Shown: positions 23,273 to 32,530 of the stretch, piece by piece | Numbering within the stretch: position 1 is the stretch's first letter | Layout of the letters: every line of letters starts with the position of its first letter | DNA from: a virus | IMG/VR virus record: IMGVR_UViG_3300033148_002693 | Coordinates: 1-64,000 of that record | Strand: one strand, 5' to 3' | DNA length: 64,000 nt | The notes under the pieces: model-generated | Seen by the model: only the letters and a program-made list of their open reading frames with translations | What the model was told of the DNA's origin: nothing | The model's database searches: none | Program-made: the position numbers and the translations under genes

Positions 23273-24334
23273 ATGAAACTACACCTAGCCGAACACGACC
23301 TTCAACATCAAGCCTGGGCTAAACATGGCGTTGAAAGGCGAAACCTAAGACTCAAGGTCTTGCTATCATATTGGTACTATAAGAATGCCGATCTTGATGA
23401 TTTATTTGTAAGGTATTTCACGAAACCATACCCAGAGGTGTTTGCTGATAGCGGCGCTTTCTCCGCTATGACACAGAACGGCGTAGTCAATTTGAAAGAG
23501 TACGCAGACTGGATCAAACGTTACCAACATCTCTTCAATGCGTATGCAAACCTTGATGTTATCAAAGACGCCGAAGCAACTTGGACGAATCAGCAACGTC
23601 TTGAGAAGATGGGATTAAACCCGCTCCCTGTGTTTCACATTTTAGAAGATTGGAAGTGGCTTGAGCATTATCTTGAACGCTATCAGTATATTTGCCTCGG
23701 TGTGGCTGGTATGCAATCTCGACGTGCGGCTGTTATGCGTTGGCTTACAAGATGTTTCAAGATGGCAAATGGAAGGGCGGTGTATCACGGATTCGGGCTT
23801 ACTGGTTGGGATGTTATGAAATCGTTCCCCTGGTACAGCGTTGATTCGTCAAGTTGGGGCAAGGGTTTTCGTTGGGGCAAAGTCCCTGTGTTTGATGAAA
23901 AACTTGGAAAGTTTCACCAACCCGGATTGGGCAATAGAAAGGATTGGCTTAAGGTAGCTGATATTGTTCGTTCGTTTGGGTTTGATCCTTTGGATTTTGC
24001 AGACCGTGAACGCAATGATAGAATGAAGATATGCGCCATCTCAGCACTGTCTTATATGATAGCAGAACAATGGCTACGAAAGAGGCACGGTGAGATTAGG
24101 ATTCCCAAACGCAATGATGTATCGGATTCAAAGATATGTTTGGTAACAGCTGGTGGTGATGGGAGCAATATGGGTTTGAGAGCGTTGAGCCGTTATGGTG
24201 TTTGCGTGCATCTAAGCGATATAAGCAATGGGGTCAATTTCAGAGATGCGGACAAAGGCATAAAACTACATCTAGCCGATTCAACTACCGGCGATAACTT
24301 CGACATAGGAAGGGTGGGTAAATACCTTGAGTAG
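23273..24334 (+). CDS. dpdA: DpdA-like DNA 7-deazaguanine transglycosylase
   Basis: 353 aa. Related to tRNA-guanine transglycosylase: FADSGAFSAM (D59) matches the substrate-binding aspartate motif, FHILEDWKWLEHYL and YHGFGLTGWDVM follow the barrel order, and WYSVDSSSW lies near the second catalytic region. Phage DpdA proteins swap guanine in DNA for a 7-deazaguanine. The call is strengthened by QueD, QueE and FolE just downstream. A C-terminal extension (about 285-353, ICLVTAGGDGSNMG) is extra. The start could lie further upstream if the preceding remnant was once fused. Confidence 0.8.
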   Translation: MKLHLAEHDLQHQAWAKHGVERRNLRLKVLLSYWYYKNADLDDLFVRYFTKPYPEVFADSGAFSAMTQNGVVNLKEYADWIKRYQHLFNAYANLDVIKDAEATWTNQQRLEKMGLNPLPVFHILEDWKWLEHYLERYQYICLGVAGMQSRRAAVMRWLTRCFKMANGRAVYHGFGLTGWDVMKSFPWYSVDSSSWGKGFRWGKVPVFDEKLGKFHQPGLGNRKDWLKVADIVRSFGFDPLDFADRERNDRMKICAISALSYMIAEQWLRKRHGEIRIPKRNDVSDSKICLVTAGGDGSNMGLRALSRYGVCVHLSDISNGVNFRDADKGIKLHLADSTTGDNFDIGRVGKYLE

Positions 24335-25142
24335 AAAGATAGTATATAAGGTCAAACCTGGAATGGATCGTCGGGAAATAGAAGCCACGACTTATCAGAT
24401 GCGGAATTTCTATCGACAATTGGGAGATGGGTTTTTCTCGGTTCTTGATACCATGAACTACATCCAGCATCAGCAGATTGTCAGATGGTGCAAGAAGGGA
24501 AATCACGTTTTGGATGTATGCTGCGGGCGTGGGTTGTTACTACCAATGATGAGATACGAACGAAAGGACATTGGTAGTTATACGGGTGTTGATATTAGGC
24601 CCAAGAATGCCATATGGCGTTTCAAAAGGGTCACGGATGGAAAACCCATCAAGGAGGGTTATTATCCTTTCCCGACGACTTTTATTGAAAGTAATGTGGG
24701 TGAAATGGCTGATAAGCTGTTACCCAAACGTTTCGACGTGATTGTATATACTTCATCTATTGAGCACATGCAGAAGGAAACAGGACAAGCAAGTTTGGTG
24801 GAATGCCGGAAGGTAAGCAAACCAGGAACGATACTGATTTTAACTTGCCCCAATACGCCAGAAGATCAAGATGGGTACAATACTCAGTACGCTGCTCATG
24901 TATATGAATGGAAGCGCAGCGAGTTATTAGATGGATTGAAAGAGGCTGGTTTCCAGGTCATTACAGAGTGGGGAATACTGATAGACCGAAAGACGTTAGA
25001 GTCGGAAGGGGAAAGATTGGGGCTGAAGCCGCTCATAGACCGGATAAGCAAATTTGTTCCATCTGAGTGGTTGTTGCCGGTGTTTGCTCCAATGTTCCCA
25101 CATCAGGCTAAAGAGATTGCTTTTCTCGCAAAGGCGGTATAA
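24327..25142 (+). CDS. SAM-dependent methyltransferase (class I)
   Basis: 271 aa, TTG start overlapping the DpdA-like gene. Motif I is HVLDVCCGRGLLL (about 60-72), an acidic post-I residue lies in YTGVDIRP, and FDVIVYTSSIEHM is motif IV. The C-terminus is helical. Its place between the transglycosylase and QueD suggests it may act on the modified base, but a glycan substrate is also possible. Confidence 0.75.
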   Translation: MSRKIVYKVKPGMDRREIEATTYQMRNFYRQLGDGFFSVLDTMNYIQHQQIVRWCKKGNHVLDVCCGRGLLLPMMRYERKDIGSYTGVDIRPKNAIWRFKRVTDGKPIKEGYYPFPTTFIESNVGEMADKLLPKRFDVIVYTSSIEHMQKETGQASLVECRKVSKPGTILILTCPNTPEDQDGYNTQYAAHVYEWKRSELLDGLKEAGFQVITEWGILIDRKTLESEGERLGLKPLIDRISKFVPSEWLLPVFAPMFPHQAKEIAFLAKAV

Positions 25143-25498
25143 TGTATAGGATAACTAAACGATTTGAATTCTCTGCCAGTCATGAATTGAAGGGACTTGA
25201 TTCCGGCCATCCTTGCTCACGTTTGCACGGGCACAACTATATAGTTGAAATCGAGTTAACATCTGAGGTACTAGATGAAACTGGTTTCGTTTTGGACTAT
25301 GGAAAGCTGAGAGACTTTGGTCGATTCATAGATGAGATGTTTGATCATAGACATCTCAATGATGTAATGGATTATCAATCATCGGCAGAGAATATAGCGA
25401 AATTGCTATTTGATTGGGCGAAGGAGCGTTGGCCGCAGGTAAGTGCGGTTCGGGTAAGCGAGACACCAAAGACATGGGCTGAATATGTACAAAGTTAA
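25142..25498 (+). CDS. queD: 6-carboxytetrahydropterin synthase (QueD)
   Basis: 118 aa, the usual length. Converts dihydroneopterin triphosphate to 6-carboxytetrahydropterin. Zinc ligands are H14 (FSASH), H29 and H31 (CSRLHGHNY), with catalytic C25. DHRHLND (68-74) and E107 complete the active site. Second enzyme of the 7-deazaguanine pathway. Its start shares the A of the upstream stop codon and its end overlaps QueE. Confidence 0.93.
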   Translation: MYRITKRFEFSASHELKGLDSGHPCSRLHGHNYIVEIELTSEVLDETGFVLDYGKLRDFGRFIDEMFDHRHLNDVMDYQSSAENIAKLLFDWAKERWPQVSAVRVSETPKTWAEYVQS

Positions 25499-26123
25499 TG
25501 CTATTTACAGGGCAGTGCAAGGAGAAGGTTGCTTGACAGGGACGGCGATGGTATTGCTGCGATTGCAGGGTTGTAACCTTCGCTGTTCATGGTGTGACAC
25601 GAAAGAGACGTGGGTAACTCAAGATGAATTCTGTGTCGGTCTTGAGCGGATTTCTGAGCAGAAGCGTTTTTGGGCGTTTGCTTCGGCAAGTGAAATCAAT
25701 AGCTTCATTCGTAAGAATTTTACTGGCCCACGTTGGGTATTGATAACTGGCGGGGAGCCAGCATTACAAGAGTTACGATCTTTGGTTGTTGCTTTGCACG
25801 ATGATGGCTATAAGGTCGCACTTGAAACCAATGGAACGGTCAATATTGATGCTCCGTTTGATTGGATTTGTTTGTCGCCAAAACCAGATTCAGATATTAT
25901 GCTCGATGTTATTGAAATCGCAGATGAAATTAAGATGGTTGTGAAAGATAAAAGTGACATTGAGCGACTAGACGATCTTCTTGATGGAATCGAGTATGAC
26001 GGCGAGATATGCTTACAACCGCAAAGTTTAGACAAAGGGGCAACTGAACTATGTATCAAGACTGTGGCAAAGAGGGGTTGGAGACTAAGCGTGCAGGTTC
26101 ACAAATTGCTAAATCTTCCGTAG
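25485..26123 (+). CDS. queE: 7-carboxy-7-deazaguanine synthase (QueE)
   Basis: 212 aa. Radical SAM enzyme converting 6-carboxytetrahydropterin to 7-carboxy-7-deazaguanine. It has the CxxxCxxC cluster C30-C34-C37 in CNLRCSWCDTKETW, AVQGEG near the start and TGGEPALQ as the SAM-binding GGE motif. It overlaps QueD by 14 bases and FolE by 73. Confidence 0.93.
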   Translation: MYKVNAIYRAVQGEGCLTGTAMVLLRLQGCNLRCSWCDTKETWVTQDEFCVGLERISEQKRFWAFASASEINSFIRKNFTGPRWVLITGGEPALQELRSLVVALHDDGYKVALETNGTVNIDAPFDWICLSPKPDSDIMLDVIEIADEIKMVVKDKSDIERLDDLLDGIEYDGEICLQPQSLDKGATELCIKTVAKRGWRLSVQVHKLLNLP

Positions 26124-26689
26124 ACTACGAAAGGCTTTTAGCTATTGGTTATGATTTGCTCGTCGCAATCGGGGAAGACCCGAACAGGGAAGGGATAAGA
26201 GAGACCCCGCGCAGATGGGCGTCATGGTGGAGAGAGTTTATTGAATATGATGCTGGCAATATAGATGTAACCTTTGAGTCAGTGACAACAGACCAACTTG
26301 TTGTTGTTTCGGGATTAAGGGTTTGGTCATTGTGTGAGCACCACCTTTTACCTTTTTGGTCTGATATAACTGTGGGCTACCTCGCGGAGGACAGGGTAAT
26401 GGGGTTGTCAAAGATCGCAAGGATTACTACCAAAGTTGCTCATAGACTTCAATTACAAGAAAGATTAGTTCACCAGATTGCCGATGAAATTCAAGCGATT
26501 ATTGGGAGCGATAAGAGCGTCGCTGTGTTAGGACAGGGTGAACATTTATGCATGGCGATGCGTGGCGTGAAGATGAGGGGGTTGATGACCACTTCGGTCA
26601 TGAGAGGCTTCTTTATGGAGAAGCCTGAGTTAAGACAAGAATTCCTACAGTTAGCGATAGGAGAAAGGACGAGCCATTATGCCATTTAG
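26051..26689 (+). CDS. folE: GTP cyclohydrolase I (FolE)
   Basis: 212 aa. First step, GTP to dihydroneopterin triphosphate. Zinc ligands C94 and H97 (SLCEHHLLPF) and C167 (GEHLCMAMRGV); also GLSKIARI and LQERLV. The first about 20 residues lie inside queE and are unlike the family, so a start further in is possible. Order DpdA-MTase-QueD-QueE-FolE is compact and overlapping. QueC is not found nearby. Confidence 0.93.
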   Translation: MYQDCGKEGLETKRAGSQIAKSSVDYERLLAIGYDLLVAIGEDPNREGIRETPRRWASWWREFIEYDAGNIDVTFESVTTDQLVVVSGLRVWSLCEHHLLPFWSDITVGYLAEDRVMGLSKIARITTKVAHRLQLQERLVHQIADEIQAIIGSDKSVAVLGQGEHLCMAMRGVKMRGLMTTSVMRGFFMEKPELRQEFLQLAIGERTSHYAI

Positions 26690-27326
26690 AACAATGACAC
26701 CAGAGTTTTTCAATGATGTAGCAAGATCACGTATGGGATGGTCAAGGGTTGTAAACATTCTCGTTAAGGACAAGGACGAGGAGACCAAAAGACAAGAGGT
26801 CGTTATCCTCAGCATGTTAGAGGATTGGTCGCAATTGAGAGTACTTGATATGGGTTGCGGGGTTGGACGGCTGACCCCCTGGTTCAACGAGATTGCGGAT
26901 GCTGAGGGTGTTGACTGGTCAAGTGAGATGCTTGCGGTTGCTCGAACAAACAATCCTGGAATGGAATTTCATCACGGAGCTTTGACTGACCCTATACTTC
27001 CAAACCAGTTTCCTGACAAATTCGACTTGACGTTCCAGTGGTGCGTGTTCCTCCACATTACGAATAAAGAGGAATGGCAGCAGGCCATCAAAAACATGCG
27101 TGACCTATCGAGAAAGTACATCCTGTACTGCGACAAGGTGAACAGTAATGCCGTGGTCGATTATGTCAGGGTGTATACACCAGATGAGATAATCGACGAA
27201 GTGGAGAGCACGGGCGAGTTTGCGTTGATGAAGCGGGTAGAGCATTGGTGTCCGCCGGAGGATATGTTCGAACTGTTCTTGTTTGAGCGATTTAAGGAAT
27301 GTACTGGTTGTGGGTGTTGTAAATGA
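26679..27326 (+). CDS. SAM-dependent methyltransferase (class I)
   Basis: 215 aa. Motif I VLDMGCGVGRLTPWF (about 55-69), then AEGVDWSSEML and DLTFQWCVFLHI. Overlaps FolE and the sulfotransferase gene, so it is in the same operon. It resembles the paralogue at 28539 (same VGRL...DWS...FQW pattern). The C-terminus ends CTGCGCCK, an unusual cysteine-rich tail. Substrate unknown; small molecules or sugars are typical. Confidence 0.75.
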   Translation: MPFRTMTPEFFNDVARSRMGWSRVVNILVKDKDEETKRQEVVILSMLEDWSQLRVLDMGCGVGRLTPWFNEIADAEGVDWSSEMLAVARTNNPGMEFHHGALTDPILPNQFPDKFDLTFQWCVFLHITNKEEWQQAIKNMRDLSRKYILYCDKVNSNAVVDYVRVYTPDEIIDEVESTGEFALMKRVEHWCPPEDMFELFLFERFKECTGCGCCK

Positions 27327-28039
27327 AGTTATGTATCTGTGGGTATGAAAGGTCTGGAACGACTATTATAGGCTTGATGATGGCTAAGGCTACTGGAATG
27401 AGCCTGCTGAATGATCCGCCGGAGTCATATCGAACTAATCTTGACATACTGCACAAGAACGGCTTGAACAAGAAATTTGCAAAGCAGGTGAGAACGCATG
27501 AAATCGTGAAAGTTCCTGGCTTCGCCGCGGTGCTGCCGCAGTTGAAATCTCAGTTCGGGGAGTTTCAGACGTTGTATATCATGAGGGACCCCAGGGATGC
27601 GATCTGTTCTGCGATTGAGAGGACAGAAAAAGGGCCGAAGGTGGCCCACATTAACCTGTTCTGGACACCTCCGCTGAGCGGGGTCCCTGACGAAGATATG
27701 GTGTTGGGGATGGCGGGGCGGTGGCGAGAATATGCGATGCTTGCGAAGTCTTACGAGAAACAAAACAATGGCAAGGTGTATTGGTTGAAGTATGAGTTCT
27801 GGTGGCAAGACAAAATTGGCGCGCTCAGGCTGGTTACTGATGCTTTGGGGCTTCCGTTCAGCAAAGAGGGGCTGAGGCAAATGTGTGATGTTCAGGTCAA
27901 CAAGAATCTGAACAGGGGCATTCCCAGGAATATCGCAGGGCCAGGAAGATGGAAAAGAGATTTGAGCGAGAGGGATGCCCGCAGGGTTGAGGCGATTTGT
28001 AATGTCGGTGGGTTGATGGAGGAATTTGGATATCTATGA
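27323..28039 (+). CDS. Sulfotransferase-family protein
   Basis: 238 aa. The PAPS-binding P-loop-like YERSGTT (8-14) and the later YIMRDPRDAICSAI match the sulfotransferase fold; a WLKYEFWW segment and C-terminal basic residues (GRWKRDLSERD) are also typical. It would transfer sulfate from PAPS to a hydroxyl, perhaps on a sugar. Flanked by methyltransferases in overlapping genes. Sulfotransferases are uncommon in phages. Confidence 0.7.
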   Translation: MKLCICGYERSGTTIIGLMMAKATGMSLLNDPPESYRTNLDILHKNGLNKKFAKQVRTHEIVKVPGFAAVLPQLKSQFGEFQTLYIMRDPRDAICSAIERTEKGPKVAHINLFWTPPLSGVPDEDMVLGMAGRWREYAMLAKSYEKQNNGKVYWLKYEFWWQDKIGALRLVTDALGLPFSKEGLRQMCDVQVNKNLNRGIPRNIAGPGRWKRDLSERDARRVEAICNVGGLMEEFGYL

Positions 28040-28542
28040 TACAGGCGGAGTTGGATTTCATCAAGGCAATAGCGGCCAAACATTATACTGGCGGGATTGC
28101 TTTAGATGTAGGTTCAAGCGGGTTGATGTTTCGCAACCGTCCAAAGTTTCCGTACAGTTTGGCCGAATTGTTCGATGAGTATGTCACGTTCGACCGCAAG
28201 GCGGAAGCGGGCGTCGAGATCGTTGGGGATGCAGAGTTGCTATCCTTGCTGGTAGGGCCGAGAACCATATCGTTTGTCATCTGCACAAGTTTGCTCGAAC
28301 ACGTCAAGCGGCCATGGATGGTTGCGTATGAATGTGCAAGGGTATTGAAACCTGGCGGGATAGGGATATTCTCTGCACCCTGGAAGTATATGGATCATCC
28401 AGACCCCATTGATTGTTGGAGGATAAGCCCAGATGGGATGCGGGGATTGGTAGAAGGCTGGTTCGATGAGTTGGTGTGCAAGAAGGTTGCGGGCGAAAAT
28501 ATAACGGTGACGCTATACGCCGGAAGGAGAAATAAGAAATGA
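28036..28542 (+). CDS. SAM-dependent methyltransferase (class I, short)
   Basis: 168 aa. Motif I is IALDVGSSGLMFR, with VICTSLLEHVKRPWM and ECARVLKPGGIGIFSAPW as motifs IV-V, typical of the Methyltransf_11 family. Shorter than average. Overlaps both neighbours by 4 bases (ATGA). Likely modifies a sugar or small molecule. Confidence 0.75.
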   Translation: MIQAELDFIKAIAAKHYTGGIALDVGSSGLMFRNRPKFPYSLAELFDEYVTFDRKAEAGVEIVGDAELLSLLVGPRTISFVICTSLLEHVKRPWMVAYECARVLKPGGIGIFSAPWKYMDHPDPIDCWRISPDGMRGLVEGWFDELVCKKVAGENITVTLYAGRRNKK

Positions 28543-29321
28543 AGTTCAAAGAGTTCGTGGCTGCGGATTGGGATGCCAGATGCAGACGCTTGAGGGGATA
28601 TGGGCCAGTGATGAACACGGCTTATCCTCAGATGGAGATGGTAGCAGAGACGCACAGGCAGAAGGAATACATCGTCACGCTCCCGCTCCCGCTAAACAGG
28701 TTCGAGATGGAGTATGATGTTGAGGGCATACCAATTGGGCCAAAGCAGTTGTCTGAATCTGACGCTACGCTTCTGGATGTGGGCTGTGGGGTTGGAAGGC
28801 TGTTGCACATCTTGAATGATTTTGTTGTGAGGGCGGATGGGCTTGATTGGAGCCGTGTTATGCTCGAAGCTGCGAACAAGAATTTCCCAGAAATGATCCT
28901 GGTGAACGGCGACGCGAGGGACCCTGGCATATTCAGCAGGGGGCAGTATGATATTGCGTTCCAGTGGAACGTGCTCAGCCATATTACAGATCCAGGGGAT
29001 TGGGAACGCGCCGTCAAGAACATGAAGCAATGGGCCAAGCGGTACGTGGTTCACGCGGACTACCTGGACATTGGGCCCGAGTCTCCCTCCACGAGGCTTT
29101 ACGGCACCAAGGAGTTGAAAAGTCTCATGCGTGGGTGGAAGATTCTCTGGGAGGACACGTACACGCTGAAGATTGGTAATGCCGATTTCCAGACGATGGA
29201 GGTTCTTGTGTTCGCTTCGACGGTTGAGATCAAGCGACTGAAAGAGCAGGAGGCCCCAGAGGAAGTCGAGGTCAATGCTTTGCCTGCTGAGGTAATGCAC
29301 GAGGAGGCTTTGGTTGGCTGA
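28539..29321 (+). CDS. SAM-dependent methyltransferase (class I)
   Basis: 260 aa. Motif I LLDVGCGVGRLLHIL, then ADGLDWSRVML and YDIAFQWNVLSHI. Clearly paralogous to the protein at 26679 in motif spacing. The C-terminal 40 residues are acidic. Overlaps the next glycosyltransferase gene by 8 bases. Confidence 0.75.
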   Translation: MKFKEFVAADWDARCRRLRGYGPVMNTAYPQMEMVAETHRQKEYIVTLPLPLNRFEMEYDVEGIPIGPKQLSESDATLLDVGCGVGRLLHILNDFVVRADGLDWSRVMLEAANKNFPEMILVNGDARDPGIFSRGQYDIAFQWNVLSHITDPGDWERAVKNMKQWAKRYVVHADYLDIGPESPSTRLYGTKELKSLMRGWKILWEDTYTLKIGNADFQTMEVLVFASTVEIKRLKEQEAPEEVEVNALPAEVMHEEALVG

Positions 29322-30237
29322 TATCCGCAAGCTACATGGCAGGATGGTGTCCGGCAATGCGCTTGGGCCTAGAAAAAAACGAATCATTGAAACGATTGAT
29401 GCGATTCCGGCACCAGTCAATGAAGTCAATGATGCGAATCAGGAATCTCGCGTGTTGATAGCCATGCCTACTATGGACAGGCTGGATGTGTTGAAAAGAA
29501 CCCTTCCGGCTTTGTTGGAGAATACCGACAGGAACAGGTGCGATATATACGTGATCACGCAGGGATCGTCCATTGACGTTTGCTGGTACGTGTTCGGGAC
29601 ATTGGCAAGCGAGAAGAACTGTCACTATATCGCCAATGAAGAAAACGTTGGGTATGCTCAAGCATTGTCACAGGCGTTTGCATTTAGAAGGCCAGGGCAG
29701 CACACGATCCATATGGACGATGATGTGATGCTCTTGGAACCAGTGGTAGATACCCTGGTGGGGTTCCTGGAATATACCAAAGATTCAAGCAACCCGATAG
29801 GACTGGTTAATCTGTATGGGTTCAATACGAATTGGAAGGGCATCGAGCGAGAGACGCCATATGGATTGTTTGGAGATACGGGGTATGTGTACACAACGTT
29901 CGCTTGCATGGCTTCGTGGGTAGCTGAGGTGTTTGGCGCTCCGTACCAGCCAGGCTTGTACGGTGAAGAGGACTTAATTACGAGCAAGCGGATACAGAGA
30001 TTGGGATACGCCGTTGGGTATTGGCTGTCGGAAGAACCGAAGTATGAAAACCTTGACCTGAACAAGAAGGATTGTTATTTGTACGGATTCAAGCAAAAAG
30101 AGCGCAAGCAATCATGGCGTAGTGAGGCCGATAGGGTAGGGGGCGGTCACATGCTGGATACTTGGAATGAAGGCGGCCCTGGCGGCCCGCTCTACCATGA
30201 ATTGCCCGAGAAAGACGAAATACCGCTACTGTTTTAG
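29314..30237 (+). CDS. Glycosyltransferase, GT-A fold (GT2-like)
   Basis: 307 aa, TTG start with GAGGAGG upstream. RVLIAMPTMDRLDVLKRTL begins the Rossmann-like domain at about residue 49. HTIHMDDDVMLLEPV holds the metal-binding DxD-type motif, and YGEEDLITSKRIQRLG the catalytic ED region. It closes the operon that begins with the glycosyltransferase at 21492. Confidence 0.8.
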   Translation: MADIRKLHGRMVSGNALGPRKKRIIETIDAIPAPVNEVNDANQESRVLIAMPTMDRLDVLKRTLPALLENTDRNRCDIYVITQGSSIDVCWYVFGTLASEKNCHYIANEENVGYAQALSQAFAFRRPGQHTIHMDDDVMLLEPVVDTLVGFLEYTKDSSNPIGLVNLYGFNTNWKGIERETPYGLFGDTGYVYTTFACMASWVAEVFGAPYQPGLYGEEDLITSKRIQRLGYAVGYWLSEEPKYENLDLNKKDCYLYGFKQKERKQSWRSEADRVGGGHMLDTWNEGGPGGPLYHELPEKDEIPLLF

Positions 30238-30245
30238 GGGGTAGG

Positions 30246-30683
30246 ATGTTTGTTTACTTGGCTGGCCCGATTACAGGTGAATCTTATGAGAACGTTGTGA
30301 ATTGGCGTGAGTATGCTATCGACCAGTTGAGGTTGAGTGGCATTACGGGGTTAAGTCCGATGCGTGGCAAGGCGTATCTCAGTGATGAGCGTGAGATTGC
30401 CAACGACTACAGTGATGCAATGTCAACGACTAAAGGTATTACCACACGTGATAGGTTCGACTGTATGAGGGCTGATGTAGTTCTGTTCAACTTCATCGGG
30501 GTGGAGCGCATTTCGATTGGCAGTTGCATTGAGATTGGGTGGGCTGATGCCGCATGCAAACCGATAGTGGTCGTGATGGATGAGGATAATTGTCATTGGC
30601 ATGGAATGATTAGGGAGTGCGCTGGATTTGTCGTACCGACATTGGATGAAGCCATAGAAGTTATATGCAATATCTTGATGTAA
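30246..30683 (+). CDS. Nucleoside 2-deoxyribosyltransferase-like protein
   Basis: 145 aa. YLAGPITG at the N-terminus, RDRFDCMRADVVLFNF in the middle and SIGSCIEIGWADA (catalytic Glu region) near the end match the family, which cleaves or exchanges bases on deoxynucleosides. In phages it may serve nucleotide salvage, or prepare or remove modified nucleotides. ATG 30246 with GGGGGTAGG upstream. Confidence 0.8.
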   Translation: MFVYLAGPITGESYENVVNWREYAIDQLRLSGITGLSPMRGKAYLSDEREIANDYSDAMSTTKGITTRDRFDCMRADVVLFNFIGVERISIGSCIEIGWADAACKPIVVVMDEDNCHWHGMIRECAGFVVPTLDEAIEVICNILM

Positions 30684-30766
30684 CTTTGCCGAAACAGATA
30701 CCGCCAAAGGGTGAAGAAGAAGGTATGTTGTATATGAGGGGTGTGTATCGTTTAGATCGTAAGTAA
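30665..30766 (+). CDS. Small hypothetical protein (33 aa)
   Basis: Overlaps the end of the preceding gene by 19 bases and stays open for 34 codons (MQYLDVTLPKQIPPKGEEEG...). No motif. It may be a coupled small gene or chance. Confidence 0.35.
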   Translation: MQYLDVTLPKQIPPKGEEEGMLYMRGVYRLDRK

Positions 30767-30825
30767 TTAAGACTTGCGAAACGAAAGACGGATTGCTCAA
30801 TAAATGTTAAGTGAATGGGGTTATT

Positions 30826-32529
30826 ATGTATGAGATAATCAATGCCGACGTTTTGGATTGGGCGGCTAAATACGACGGGCCGAAGTTTCACGCGATGCTG
30901 TGTGATCCTCCATATCATCTGACAGATGTTCACACTGGCGGAAAGGCAATACCTGGCAAGTTTGGACAACACACAGACGAGCAGAAGCGGGAGTGTAGCG
31001 AGGCCAGTGCCAACGGCGGCTTTATGGGCAAGAAGTGGGACGGCGGCGACATATCGTTCCAGCCTGAGACCTGGGCAGCACTGGCAGAGCATCTACACGA
31101 CGGCGCGTTCGGCATGGTGTTCGCCGGAAGCCGGACTTGGCATAGAGTAGCTTGCGCCATTGAGGATGCGGGATTGCTGATACATCCGAGCGTGTTCTGC
31201 TGGCTGAATGGTCAGGGCTTCCCAAAGGCGACGCGGATTGACACGCAGATTGACAAGGCGGCTGGGGCGGAGCGTGAGGTAGTGGGGAAATGGAAACCCA
31301 CAGGAACGGCGCGACCTAACAAGGGAAGCAAGGGGCACTCTGCCAAAAAGACAACGGCGGCTGATTCGACATACAATCCAGATGATTCGGCAATCATTGA
31401 CCTCACCGCCCCCGCTACCCCCCTCGCTGCCGCCTGGGAGGGTCACCGTTACGGTCTCCAGGCACTTAAGCCGGCGGTCGAGCCTATCATCGTATTCCAG
31501 AAACCGTATGAGGACAAGCCCGTCGAGTGCATCGTGAGGACTGGGGCTGGTGCGTTGAACATTGACGGCGGAAGGATAAGGACGAAAGACAAGCTGCAAA
31601 CGTTTAATGGCTCCTTTTCTTTTTCCGGTTGTGGTGGTGCCAATGAACGAGGCAAGACAATAATATTTCGTGATGCTGGCAAGGGCCGCTGGCCTGCAAA
31701 CTTTGCGCTTGTACACAACCCGGGATGTCGGCACGTTGGTATGCAGAGGGTGAAGGGCGAGAAGCATAGTGGAAAGCCTGGCACTGGTAAAAAGTCAATG
31801 TTCGGAATGGAAATGACTGGTGAAACGGACTGTTACGCCGACGGCCTCGAAACAGTGGACGCCTGGGAATGTGTTGAGGATTGTCCAGTTCGCAGGCTTG
31901 GAGAGCAGGGCGGGGAACGGCCTACTGGGGGGGGCAGAGTGCGTAAGGCAACAAATGAGACGGCCGAGCATCCATGCGGTTGGAAAAGTGGACCGCGTAC
32001 GGAAGCTAACTGGGTAGCATCCACCGGTACCGCTGCCCGTTTCTACTATCAGGCCGACTGGCAGTATGAGATAGCAGAGCACATCGACGACGCGGACCCC
32101 GTGTTCTATTGCGCGAAGGCCAGCCGGAAGGAACGCGACGCGGGGTGCGACGAATTGCCATTGCAAAAAAGAGCGACACAGGGTCGTGATGTAGTCAGAA
32201 CCATTGATAGAAAAGATGGTAAGGGAACAGTACCAGTTAATGCTCAAATACGGCCTGCTAGGAATAATCATCCAACTATAAAACCATTGAAACTCCTCCG
32301 CTGGCTTGCCACACTGCTCCTGCCGCCGGACATTTACGCGCCGCGACGAATCGTAGTTCCATTTTGCGGCGTAAGCTCTGAGATTATTGGCGCTGGCCTC
32401 GCGGGATGGGATGAGATAACCGGCATCGAGCAAGAGGAAGAATACGTTAACATTGGGCGGGCGCGTGCCGCGTATTGGCTAGAACGTGACATACAACTAG
32501 AGTTGAAACTGGAGACAGAGGGAGCATAA
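30826..32529 (+). CDS. DNA N4/N6-amino methyltransferase, long form
   Basis: 567 aa. DPPYHL (27-32) lies near the N-terminus and the SAM-site equivalent VPFCGVSSEIIGAG (from about 511) at the C-terminus, with EQEEEYVNIGRAR after it. A 450-residue central region holds a target-recognition insert and a cysteine cluster (ECVEDCPVRRLGEQ). This is the layout of long phage beta-class DNA methylases. ATG 30826 has GGGG upstream; GTG 30811 is an alternative. Second intact DNA methylase in the window. Confidence 0.85.
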   Translation: MYEIINADVLDWAAKYDGPKFHAMLCDPPYHLTDVHTGGKAIPGKFGQHTDEQKRECSEASANGGFMGKKWDGGDISFQPETWAALAEHLHDGAFGMVFAGSRTWHRVACAIEDAGLLIHPSVFCWLNGQGFPKATRIDTQIDKAAGAEREVVGKWKPTGTARPNKGSKGHSAKKTTAADSTYNPDDSAIIDLTAPATPLAAAWEGHRYGLQALKPAVEPIIVFQKPYEDKPVECIVRTGAGALNIDGGRIRTKDKLQTFNGSFSFSGCGGANERGKTIIFRDAGKGRWPANFALVHNPGCRHVGMQRVKGEKHSGKPGTGKKSMFGMEMTGETDCYADGLETVDAWECVEDCPVRRLGEQGGERPTGGGRVRKATNETAEHPCGWKSGPRTEANWVASTGTAARFYYQADWQYEIAEHIDDADPVFYCAKASRKERDAGCDELPLQKRATQGRDVVRTIDRKDGKGTVPVNAQIRPARNNHPTIKPLKLLRWLATLLLPPDIYAPRRIVVPFCGVSSEIIGAGLAGWDEITGIEQEEEYVNIGRARAAYWLERDIQLELKLETEGA

Positions 32530-32530
32530 A

